Shown: one piece after another, positions 25,738-33,250 of the stretch
Layout of the letters: each line of letters opens with the position of its first letter
Numbering within the stretch: position 1 is the first letter of the stretch
DNA from: a bacterium
GTDB taxonomy: Bacteria; Verrucomicrobiota; Verrucomicrobiia; Limisphaerales; RI-55
DNA length: 64,000 bases
Direction of reading: 5' to 3'
Assembly: GCA_016124235.1 (NCBI GenBank)
Contig: WGOC01000013.1
Coordinates: 124,001-188,000 of the forward strand
Notes under the pieces: generated by a model
Databases searched by the model: none
What the model saw: only the letters and a program-made list of their open reading frames with translations
Told to the model about the DNA's origin: nothing
Position numbers and translations under genes: made by a program

Positions 25738-26886
25738 TTACAAGCGGATGTAGAGCTTACGGCGATGCAGGAACCAGCAAATCAACACGGCCAGCAAAGT
25801 GCCAACCACCGAAATCATCACGGCACCCAACCCGCTGGCGATGCCATTAAAGAAGTGTTCCACCGGACCGCCCATCACACGGGTGGCGACCTTGTCGAGA
25901 TCCACCAGATTGCCGATGAGGTAAATAGTGATCGGATTGAGACCGACCCACACAAACGGTTGCGCCCAGATCTTCCAACCTTTGACGTCGATCACCCAAT
26001 AAAAAATCCCGAGCAGAATTGCACTGCCGCCGCCCACGAGCAGCACGTAGGAACTCGTCCAGATCTTTTTGATGATTGGAAATTGCAGGCCCCACAGGCA
26101 GCCCAGGAGCACCAAAGCCACACCGCCACCGAGCAGAATCTGAGTCTTTTTCTTGGGCGACCAGCGACCGTCGCGCAAAAGCAATCCCGCGAACACGCCC
26201 AGCAAACAACTGCCAATCGCCGGCAACGTGGAAAGCAAACCTTCCGGATCGTGATCGCCGTCCCATTTGAAGAACGGCAGATAGTTCGCATCAATCCAGT
26301 TGGTCAGGTTTTTCCCTTCGTCAAAACTGACATGTTCCATGCCGGGCACGGGAATGAACGTCAGCATCGCCCAATACCCGACCAGCAACGCGATCAAAGT
26401 AATCAACAAGCCCCGTGGCTTGAGGTAAACGAAGAACAATCCCGCAAACAAATAACACAAACCGATCCGTTGCAGCACGCCCAGCAACCGAATGCCATCA
26501 ATGCCCTTGGACCAGCCGCCGTAATACAACACGCCGATGAACCACAGCAGAATTCCCCGGCGGATGATTCGTTTGGTCGCTGCCGCCTTGCCTTCGCGCG
26601 CGATGATCTTGGTCAACGAAAACACCAGCGACACGCCCACGATGAACACGAACAGCGGGAAGATCATGTCGTAGAAATGGAAGCCTTTCCATGGCACGTG
26701 ATCGAGCTGAGTCGCGGCAAAATGAATAATGCCCGAATCGGACTGCACCATCTTGTCGAGCGCCTGGCCAATGGCGTCGCCGCCCATGATCCAGAACATG
26801 TCGAAGCCGCGCAGGGCATCAAGGGACATCAATCGCTGGGACACAGCCGCCGGCTTGGCGGCTCCGGACGAAGACTCGGGGTTCAT
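25738..26886 (-). CDS. DUF5009/HGSNAT-like membrane acyltransferase
   Basis: This integral membrane protein of about 382 residues starts at ATG 26886 (MNPESSSGAAKPAAVSQRLM); the track uses a TTG four codons earlier. The signature opening is SLDALRGFDMFWIMGGDAIG, followed by HVPWKGFHFYDMIFPLFVFI and about ten hydrophobic helices. Homologues include human heparan-alpha-glucosaminide N-acetyltransferase, which moves acetyl groups across a membrane to glucosamine ends; bacterial members are mostly untested. The His in WKGFHFYD is a candidate catalytic residue. The sulfatase gene follows. The first 139 bases around the start are duplicated at 27353-27491. Confidence 0.85.
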   Translation of the reverse strand: MNPESSSGAAKPAAVSQRLMSLDALRGFDMFWIMGGDAIGQALDKMVQSDSGIIHFAATQLDHVPWKGFHFYDMIFPLFVFIVGVSLVFSLTKIIAREGKAAATKRIIRRGILLWFIGVLYYGGWSKGIDGIRLLGVLQRIGLCYLFAGLFFVYLKPRGLLITLIALLVGYWAMLTFIPVPGMEHVSFDEGKNLTNWIDANYLPFFKWDGDHDPEGLLSTLPAIGSCLLGVFAGLLLRDGRWSPKKKTQILLGGGVALVLLGCLWGLQFPIIKKIWTSSYVLLVGGGSAILLGIFYWVIDVKGWKIWAQPFVWVGLNPITIYLIGNLVDLDKVATRVMGGPVEHFFNGIASGLGAVMISVVGTLLAVLICWFLHRRKLYIRL

Positions 26887-26926
26887 CGGCGGAAACAACT
26901 ACCAGCCGCGTTGCCGAAAGGCGAGC
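26788..26926. repeat. 139-bp direct repeat, copy A (acyltransferase start)
   Basis: This segment covers the first about 33 codons of the DUF5009 gene plus about 40 bases of its upstream region. It aligns without gaps to 27353-27491; the block GAAGACTCGGGGTTCATC and the outer block CCAGCCGCGTTGCCGAAAGG are identical. Because it includes the likely ribosome-binding and promoter-proximal zone, the duplication could copy expression signals as well as codons. Confidence 0.85.
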
Positions 26927-26953
26927 ACGAAGCCATGCTCTCCCAAAGCCCAC

Positions 26954-27325
26954 CTACCGGGAATCGATGACGGAACCCCAATTCATCAATGCGTTCTGCC
27001 TCGCTCTCCAATATTGGAGGCGGCGGTTTAACAAAAACTCGATCTGCTCCAAGTCCTTTAGTTGCTCTTGAAGGCCGTATTCCTTGTTCGCAATCGCTTC
27101 CGAACTTCCAATCATCTGTTCGGCTGACTTCGGCGAAATCCCTCTGATGCCCGTTTCAGCGCGTGCCACGTCTGCTTTCACATCAGAAGTCTGCTGCTGA
27201 ATACGTTTGATGTCTTGTTCTTTCAACTCAATCGCCTGTTGCAGGCTCAATTGTCCGCCCGTTTTTTCCGCCCGAGTGGCACAGCCCGTTCCCCAAAAAA
27301 CGATCATGGCAAGTGCCGCAGTCAT
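26954..27325 (-). CDS. Small coiled-coil lipoprotein
   Basis: The track starts at 27463, but residues 1-43 of that frame are the duplicated acyltransferase start. I choose the ATG at 27325, giving MTAALAMIVFWGTGCATRAE, a standard lipoprotein signal with lipobox WGTGC, and 123 residues. The mature part is mostly helical and charged (LQQAIELKEQDIKRIQQQTS, EQLKDLEQIEFLLNRRLQYW), likely a coiled coil in the periplasm. The family is not recognised. The duplicated upstream region is in frame with it, so a longer 169-residue product with a degraded N-terminal extension is formally possible but would hide the lipoprotein signal. Confidence 0.65.
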   Translation of the reverse strand: MTAALAMIVFWGTGCATRAEKTGGQLSLQQAIELKEQDIKRIQQQTSDVKADVARAETGIRGISPKSAEQMIGSSEAIANKEYGLQEQLKDLEQIEFLLNRRLQYWRARQNALMNWGSVIDSR

Positions 27326-27352
27326 AACGAAAAACCTTTGAGTTCCGATCGT

Positions 27353-27491
27353 GATTGAAAACTTGTCGAAGCCGCGTGGGTCGTCAACGGACATCAACCG
27401 TTGCAAAACAGCCGCCAGTCCCGCGGCCACGAACGAAGACTCGGGGTTCATCAGCGAAAACAATTACCAGCCGCGTTGCCGAAAGGCGAGC
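27353..27491. repeat. 139-bp direct repeat, copy B (chimeric 5' region)
   Basis: This degenerate copy of 26788-26926 has the same length, no gaps and roughly 80 percent identity by eye. In frame it encodes MNPESSFVAAGLAAVLQRLM SVDDPRGFDKF, matching the acyltransferase N terminus MNPESSSGAAKPAAVSQRLM SLDALRGFDMF. Key residues of the SLDALRG motif have changed, so this copy no longer encodes a useful acyltransferase start and now sits upstream of the lipoprotein gene. Confidence 0.85.
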
Positions 27492-27562
27492 GATTATAGA
27501 GCAGCACGCAGCCACCTTGTTTCTCGCATTATCGCAAAAACTTGGCAGCTTTAAGTCGGACG

Positions 27563-28015
27563 ATGCAACGCGAACCCCATTCCGAAAACCGCGGCGCCTC
27601 GGTTAAAATTCGGCGATTCGACCCAATGGTAGTGGTATTCATATTCGCCGTGGTCGTCCTTGTGGCGCGAGTCACACTTCCCAAACCCGGAAGCCGAATG
27701 TCCTCGAAGTTGAGCGCGGCCATCGCGCAGCTTTCTGCTTTCAAAACGATGTTGGATGCCTTTCACGACGACAATGGATTTTACCCAACCGGCGCAAACG
27801 GTTTGCAGGCCCTGATTCGGCAACCGATCGGAGCAACGAACTGGCACGGACCATACGCCAACACGATTCTGAAAGACCCGTGGGATCAGGATTATGTTTA
27901 CGTGAATCCGGGTAAACACGCGGCTTCCGGTTACCCCTATGACCTTGCTTCACCTGGACCACCTGGAAACAAAAGAACAATCGCCAACTGGGATAATCCG
28001 AGACTGATCCCTTGA
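27563..28015 (+). CDS. GspG-like pseudopilin-fold protein, atypical N terminus
   Basis: The protein is 150 residues if started at ATG 27563 (MQREPHSENRGASVKIRRFD). After one membrane helix (MVVVFIFAVVVLVARVTL), residues about 50-150 match the type II secretion major pseudopilin GspG C-terminal domain: AIAQLSAFKTMLDAFHDDNG, FYPTGANGLQALI, WHGPYANTILKDPWDQDYVY and PGPPGNKRTIANWD. The normal prepilin cleavage site (G followed by FTLIE) is absent, so it may be a membrane-anchored relative rather than a polymerising pilin. No other gsp genes are near. It stands alone between a minus-strand lipoprotein gene and the photolyase gene, 71 bases upstream of the latter. Confidence 0.7.
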   Translation: MQREPHSENRGASVKIRRFDPMVVVFIFAVVVLVARVTLPKPGSRMSSKLSAAIAQLSAFKTMLDAFHDDNGFYPTGANGLQALIRQPIGATNWHGPYANTILKDPWDQDYVYVNPGKHAASGYPYDLASPGPPGNKRTIANWDNPRLIP

Positions 28016-28086
28016 GTGTTCAAACCTCGCGTCTCGAGAAATTGATCCCACTTGTCTTCGCGGCAAACCACCCGTAAGGGTCCTCT

Positions 28087-29559
28087 GTGTCGAACGTCCC
28101 CATCATTGTCTGGTTTCGCAACGATCTGCGACTGGCGGATCAGCCCGCATTGCACGCCGCGCACAAGCGTGCCCGTTCAATCGTTCCGGTCTTTATCTGG
28201 TCGCCCGACGAAGAAGGCGAATGGCCACCGGGCGGCGCGTCCCAATGGTGGCTGCACCATTCCCTCGCGTCGCTCGACGAATCATTGAAACAGATCGGCT
28301 CGCGATTGATCATTCGCTCAGGCCCGGCGCTCGATGAACTGCAAAAGCTCATCAAAGAAACCGGCGCTTCGACAGTCCTCTGGAATCGCCGTTATGAACC
28401 CGGAATCATTGAACGCGATACCAAAATCAAAACGGCGCTCACGGAGTCCGGGATCGAGGTGGAGAGCTTCAACGCGACCCTGCTCCACGAGCCGTGGACA
28501 ATCCAAAACAAGTCCGGCAAACCATTCCAGGTCTTCACGCCGTTCTGGAAAACGTGCCTCGCCAAATCCGATCCGCCACCTCCCCTGCCCGCTCCAAAAT
28601 CATTGAAGGCGACGGACGCGTGGCCGAAGTCGGTTCACTTGGACGAATTGAATCTCCTGCCGAAAATCCCTTGGGACGCCGGCATGCGATCCGCGTGGAC
28701 ACCCGGTGAAGCCGGCGCGGGCCGGAGTCTCAAACAATTCATCGCGGATCATTTCGCTGATTATACCGGCGAACGAAACCGGCCGGATCGCACCGGCACT
28801 TCGCGGTTGTCGCCGCATTTGCACTTCGGCGAAATCTCGCCACGGCAGGTCTGGTATAGACTAAAGAATTTCGGCGATCCGAAGGGTAACGAAGATTCTG
28901 GCTCGGCGGCAGCCTCGCCCTGCCGTTCGTGGCGGAACTCGCAATTCCTCGCGGAGATTGGCTGGCGGGAATTTGCGTATCATTTGTTGTTTCATTTTCC
29001 CCACACAACGCGAGAACCGTTGCGGCCGGAGTTCAATCGTTTCCCGTGGCGTGAGGACGACGAGTTCCTCGATGCGTGGCAAAAAGGCGGAACCGGGTAT
29101 CCATTCGTCGACGCCGGCATGCGCGAGTTGTGGACGACCGGCTGGATGCACAACCGCGTACGCATGGTGGTGGGCTCGTTTTTGGTGAAGGATCTCCTGA
29201 TCGATTGGCGCGCAGGCGCAAGCTGGTTCTGGGACACCTTGGTGGACGCCGACCTCGCGAGTAATACGCTGGGCTGGCAATGGACGGCGGGTTGCGGCGC
29301 TGATGCCGCGCCCTATTTCCGCGTGTTCAATCCCATTGGCCAGGGGGAGAAGTTTGATCCAAACGGCGATTACGTCCGACGGTGGGTGCCAGAATTGGCC
29401 AAGCTGCCGACCGAATGGATTCACAAACCCTTTGATGCACCGGACGAAGTGTTGCGTGCAGCAGGTGTTAAATTGGGCGGAAATTACCCCGAGCCCATCG
29501 TCAATCACGCGATCGCCCGGCAAGTCGCGCTCGAAGCGTACGGCAAACTGAAATCGTGA
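28087..29559 (+). CDS. phr: Deoxyribodipyrimidine photolyase, class I
   Basis: This 490-residue flavoprotein repairs cyclobutane pyrimidine dimers with light. The start is GTG with AAGGGT eight bases upstream. The N-terminal antenna domain begins PIIVWFRNDLRLADQPALHA; the FAD domain has TSRLSPHLHFGEISPR, GWREFAYHLLFHFP, YPFVDAGMRELWTTGWMHNR, and DADLASNTLGWQWTAG. The conserved electron-transfer tryptophans appear present. Oddity: residues about 267-280, just before FLAEIGWREF, are encoded by a repeat element (28885-28924), an in-frame insert of about 13 codons. Whether the protein tolerates it is unknown; the rest of the reading frame is intact, so it is probably functional. Confidence 0.93.
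   Translation: MSNVPIIVWFRNDLRLADQPALHAAHKRARSIVPVFIWSPDEEGEWPPGGASQWWLHHSLASLDESLKQIGSRLIIRSGPALDELQKLIKETGASTVLWNRRYEPGIIERDTKIKTALTESGIEVESFNATLLHEPWTIQNKSGKPFQVFTPFWKTCLAKSDPPPPLPAPKSLKATDAWPKSVHLDELNLLPKIPWDAGMRSAWTPGEAGAGRSLKQFIADHFADYTGERNRPDRTGTSRLSPHLHFGEISPRQVWYRLKNFGDPKGNEDSGSAAASPCRSWRNSQFLAEIGWREFAYHLLFHFPHTTREPLRPEFNRFPWREDDEFLDAWQKGGTGYPFVDAGMRELWTTGWMHNRVRMVVGSFLVKDLLIDWRAGASWFWDTLVDADLASNTLGWQWTAGCGADAAPYFRVFNPIGQGEKFDPNGDYVRRWVPELAKLPTEWIHKPFDAPDEVLRAAGVKLGGNYPEPIVNHAIARQVALEAYGKLKS
28885..28924. repeat. REP-like half-element inside photolyase gene
   Basis: GGTAACGAAGATTCTGGCTC and the following 20 bases match the right half of the palindrome at 15862-15901 with about five differences including one base insertion. 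It lies within the photolyase coding sequence and adds roughly NEDSGSAAASPC to the protein. The matching element between cnoX and purE shows that this is a mobile or dispersed repeat, not photolyase-specific sequence. Confidence 0.75.
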
Positions 29560-29840
29560 TGAGCGGCGCATTGTTGACAGCTCGGAAGTCATCATTCCCA
29601 GCCTGCGCTGATCGTTGACTTGTGATTAAGGAACTGTCTCCCGTACCAGCGGACATCGGTCCGCTCGCATGCGTTCAGCAGGCCACTTGCATTGGCGCTG
29701 GCTCACGTCGGCTGCTACTTTCCGAATCTCTGGTATTGAACCCAAGCAAATCTGGTCGTTGATGGGTCAATTAAAGCGCGGCAATTGGTCAGACCGGTGT
29801 TGTGCCCGCAGACATCCCGCCCTAGCTTTCGCGTGTCGCT
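29560..29840. other. Intergenic region, no gene seen
   Basis: This 281-base gap between the photolyase and the cytochrome/monooxygenase-like gene holds no ORF with protein character; the short track ORF at 29669 is out of frame with the next gene and unconvincing. It should carry the promoter of the lipoprotein gene starting at 29841. I see no clear hairpin or operator in it. Confidence 0.5.
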
Positions 29841-31622
29841 ATGCTTCGTTTCCAGAAATGGTTTGCGGAATTGATTTGGCCGGCAGGGCTGGTGTCCGCC
29901 GTTCTGATTGTTGCGGGCTGCAACGAGAAGCCGGCCGATAAAACGGCAACCACGCCCCACGAGCCTGCCGCTCCAACTTTCGCAAAAGATGTCGCTCCGA
30001 TTGTCTTCAAAAACTGTTCGTACTGTCATCGCCCGGATCAAACGGCGCCGTTTCAATTGCTGACCTACAAGGACGTAAGCAAACGCGCGCGCCAAATCGG
30101 TGAAGTAGTGACTTCCCGATACATGCCACCGTGGCTGCCGGTGCCGGGCTTCAATCATTTCCAGCACGAACGCGTTTTGACCGACGCCGAGATCGCCACC
30201 ATCACCAACTGGGTCGCCGCCGGCACGCCGGAGGGCAATCCGGCCGAGATCCCGCCAACCCCCGAATTCGTGAGCAAATGGCAAATGGGAACGCCGGACT
30301 TGATCGTCAAGCTGCCCGAGCCGTACACGCTCAAGGCGGACGGTCCGGATGTGTATCGCAACTTCGTGGTACCCATTCCGACCACGCGCACGCGTTACGT
30401 TCGCGCAATGGAATTTCGCCCCGGCAATCCCCGCGTCGTTCACCATGCGTTTCTGGCAATCGACTCGACCGACGCATCCCACCGGCTCGACTTAAAGGAC
30501 GCCGAAGCCGGTTACCCCGGCATGCATTTGCCGACTGCGGACGAATCAGCCAGTGGGCAGTTCTTCAGCTGGCAACCCGGGAAACTGCCGATGGGCGGAG
30601 ATCCGCGCCGCGCTTGGACGCTCGAAACCAATTCGTGGATGGTGATTCAAGTGCACATGCAGACGACGGGCAAACCGGAGCAACTGCAACCGGAGGTGGG
30701 AATATACTTCACCGAGGAGCCGGGCACGGACATCACCTTCAAATTGGGCCTCACGAGCTACGACCTGGACATTCCCGCCGGCGCAACCAACTTCCTGGCC
30801 GAGGACGCGTTTCAATTGCCGGTTGACGTCGAACTGCTCGGCATTCTCCCGCACGCCCACTACCTGGCCCATCGGATGCAAGGCCTCGCCAGTCTGCCCG
30901 ACGGTTCCAACAAATGGCTATTGAACATCCAGAAGTGGGACTTCAACTGGCAGGGCGAATACTGGTATCAGCAACCAATCCAATTGCCGCAGGGCACTCG
31001 CGTTGGCATGCGTTTCTTTTACGACAACTCAACCAACAATCTCGCCAACCCATCGACGCCGCCCCAGGCCGTTTCCTACGGCCTCTACACGACGAACGAG
31101 ATGGCCGAGCTTTGGATGATTTTTCGGCTGAAGTCTCAGGACGACCGACGAACGCTGGCCCGGGCCGTTGTCCCCAAAGTGGCGCATGACGTCATCACCT
31201 ACAGCCAGAAGTTGCTGGAGAAATATCCGACCGACGCCGGTTCCTGGCTGCAGATCGGCAAGGCTCACTACATGCTCGGGCAGCCACAACCGGCTTTCCA
31301 AGCGCTGACCAAAGCGCTCCAATCCGATCCCAGTCTCGACGAAGCGCACTATTTCATCGGCCTGATCGCCTACGACGCGCGCGACTTCCCACGGGCTGAA
31401 AAGGAACTGAAGGCGGCAATCGTCCTCAATCCGGCGAACTACAAGGCTTACGGATACCTGGGCCTCACCTATCTTGGTTCCGGCGATTACGCAAAATCCG
31501 AAGTCAATCTGCTTCAGGCCTTGCGCATCAATCCCAACGACACCGTCGCGAAGAAGAACCTGCAATTGTTGCGTTCGATCAAGGATGGCCAGAACGCCAA
31601 ACCTGGATCTTCAATCGAATGA
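29841..31622 (+). CDS. Cytochrome c / copper monooxygenase-like TPR lipoprotein
   Basis: This is a 593-residue lipoprotein with signal VLIVAGC, so C27 is the lipidated residue. Residues 45-115 form a haem-binding cytochrome domain with one CxxCH (C59, C62, H63 in NCSYCHRPDQTAPF). Residues about 130-400 resemble the two-lobed copper type II ascorbate-dependent monooxygenase fold, with the His-rich segments NPRVVHHAFLAID, VIQVHMQTTG and LPHAHYLAHRMQG. Residues 440-580 are TPRs (GKAHYMLGQPQPAFQALTKA, YLGLTYLGSGDYAKSEVNLL). It is probably periplasm-facing. Similar fusions are frequent in Verrucomicrobia, Planctomycetes and Acidobacteria, and their substrates are unknown. It is convergent with the halogenase-like gene, with 68 bases between stops. 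Confidence 0.82.
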   Translation: MLRFQKWFAELIWPAGLVSAVLIVAGCNEKPADKTATTPHEPAAPTFAKDVAPIVFKNCSYCHRPDQTAPFQLLTYKDVSKRARQIGEVVTSRYMPPWLPVPGFNHFQHERVLTDAEIATITNWVAAGTPEGNPAEIPPTPEFVSKWQMGTPDLIVKLPEPYTLKADGPDVYRNFVVPIPTTRTRYVRAMEFRPGNPRVVHHAFLAIDSTDASHRLDLKDAEAGYPGMHLPTADESASGQFFSWQPGKLPMGGDPRRAWTLETNSWMVIQVHMQTTGKPEQLQPEVGIYFTEEPGTDITFKLGLTSYDLDIPAGATNFLAEDAFQLPVDVELLGILPHAHYLAHRMQGLASLPDGSNKWLLNIQKWDFNWQGEYWYQQPIQLPQGTRVGMRFFYDNSTNNLANPSTPPQAVSYGLYTTNEMAELWMIFRLKSQDDRRTLARAVVPKVAHDVITYSQKLLEKYPTDAGSWLQIGKAHYMLGQPQPAFQALTKALQSDPSLDEAHYFIGLIAYDARDFPRAEKELKAAIVLNPANYKAYGYLGLTYLGSGDYAKSEVNLLQALRINPNDTVAKKNLQLLRSIKDGQNAKPGSSIE

Positions 31623-31690
31623 TCCACGGCACGCCGCTTCGGACCTCTGAGTCGATCCCTCCGGAATGGATTGCGACCGGCGACAGATGC

Positions 31691-33250
31691 TCAAGCCTCT
31701 GCGAAACTCATCCCACAGGCAGCCAGCATTTCACGGATCGCGGCCGGCGATGAATCCAACTTTGCCGCCGCCGCGAGCAGATCTTCCGCGCGTGCGGGAT
31801 ACCAATTTCGCAGCGCCGGATTCGCCAGACCCGCGACATTAATCGGGGCGATAATATGTGGGATTTGCTCGAGCAGCATCTGACGTCCCGCAACACTTCG
31901 ATCCGCGCGCGCCCCCGAAAGCAACTTTTGCATCGGCTCGAAAAATCCCTTTCGTTTGCACAGTAAAAAACCCGGCGCCAATTCGGTTCGCTCCAATCGC
32001 CGCGCTGACTCCGAATAGCTGGCCGCCGCAAAGTAAAGGAGCGAAAGTGAATTGAAGACTTCCGGATCATCCAAGTACCGCAGCATCGTCCCAATCAGGT
32101 CTGCCGTTGCGTCGAGTTCGTTGTTCGTCGAGCGGGCGTATTCTCGTAGGTGCGATTCGATTTCTTGGTTCGGCTTCGTTTGTTCCAACACGCGCGCTAG
32201 TCGATCCACCCCCAGCAATGTCAATGGGAAGCCGGTCGATAACAATGGATCCACAAATCCGGCGGCCGACGGCAGCATCACCCAATTCTTCCCGAAAATC
32301 TCCGACGCACGAAACTGCATGCGCGACTGATAGACGAACGGCCGGCAGATTTTCGCGTCGACGAACTGGTCACGAACCGAAGGCAGACGCTGCAAAAGTC
32401 TGTGCCACGCCGGTTCGCCTTCTTCCAATTTCAGTTCAGCCGCCAAGCCTCGTTCGACCGACGCGCCAGCACTCACGATCCCGTTGTTGAAACGCAGCAC
32501 CCAAATCCAGCCGCCCGGAAACACGTGGTGCACAGCCGCGGCATCGGGCGGGTATGGCGGGCGTTCTCCATCGAAGATGGAAAATGCCGACTGCTTCACG
32601 TCGCGAAAGTGCGTGTAAAGTGCCTCCATTTGCGGCACGTCGGCGAACAATCGTTCCTGCAAACGGAGTGCCTGTTGCAACATTCCGCGCGGGCCGGACG
32701 CATCAATGACCAAGCGACCGCGGACGCAAACTTCTTCGCCGGCTCGACTCCCGTGCAGCTCGACTGGCTCCTCGGCCAGTTCCACGCCGTCAACCGTCAA
32801 CTGATCCAGAAACTCAACTCCGATGGACTTCGCCTCTTCCACGAGGAACGCATCTAAATCCTCGCGAAACCAATGCGTATCGGCGATGCCATCATGAGGA
32901 CTCGCCGCGACGAGTAATTGCCGATGTCGTTCGCCATCGAGGGCAAATGGTTCATCAAGACGGTGATGGAAGAAAGTAAAGCCGCGCTTCAGTCCGCAGC
33001 CAATTTCAGGACGCTCGCGCTGCCAGGTTCCCCATTTGGTCAACGGCAACAAACGCGGAAGATCATATCGCCGCGCGAGTTCCTCGAGGAGCAGATTGGC
33101 CAACGGTGTCGACGACTCACCGATCGCAAATCGCGGATGCCGACCGCGTTCTATCAAAGCCACGGTTCGCCCCAATCGGCGCGCAATCATCGCCACCAAC
33201 GAACCCGCAAAACCCGAGCCGGCAACGATGATGTCGAATTCCTTTTTCAT
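31691..33250 (-). CDS. FAD-dependent halogenase-like oxidoreductase
   Basis: The protein is 519 residues from ATG 33250 (MKKEFDIIVAGSGFAGSLVA); the track start is a TTG five codons earlier. The FAD site is AGSGFAGS, residues 10-17. GESSTPLANLLLEELA and the middle phrase GGWIWVLRFNNGIVSAGASV place it with flavin-dependent tryptophan-halogenase-like proteins. The halogenase hallmark WxWxIP is altered here: WIWVLR, which casts doubt on halogenation; a reductase or hydroxylase role is equally open. Its ATG overlaps the stop of the radical SAM gene (ATGA), so the two are translationally coupled and probably work in one pathway. It is cytoplasmic. Confidence 0.82.
   Translation of the reverse strand: MKKEFDIIVAGSGFAGSLVAMIARRLGRTVALIERGRHPRFAIGESSTPLANLLLEELARRYDLPRLLPLTKWGTWQRERPEIGCGLKRGFTFFHHRLDEPFALDGERHRQLLVAASPHDGIADTHWFREDLDAFLVEEAKSIGVEFLDQLTVDGVELAEEPVELHGSRAGEEVCVRGRLVIDASGPRGMLQQALRLQERLFADVPQMEALYTHFRDVKQSAFSIFDGERPPYPPDAAAVHHVFPGGWIWVLRFNNGIVSAGASVERGLAAELKLEEGEPAWHRLLQRLPSVRDQFVDAKICRPFVYQSRMQFRASEIFGKNWVMLPSAAGFVDPLLSTGFPLTLLGVDRLARVLEQTKPNQEIESHLREYARSTNNELDATADLIGTMLRYLDDPEVFNSLSLLYFAAASYSESARRLERTELAPGFLLCKRKGFFEPMQKLLSGARADRSVAGRQMLLEQIPHIIAPINVAGLANPALRNWYPARAEDLLAAAAKLDSSPAAIREMLAACGMSFAEA

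Noticed and set aside
25555-26970. Plus-strand ORF of 471 aa opposite the acyltransferase
   Set aside because: Gln/His-rich antisense translation with no family; the minus strand has a clear multi-helix membrane protein.
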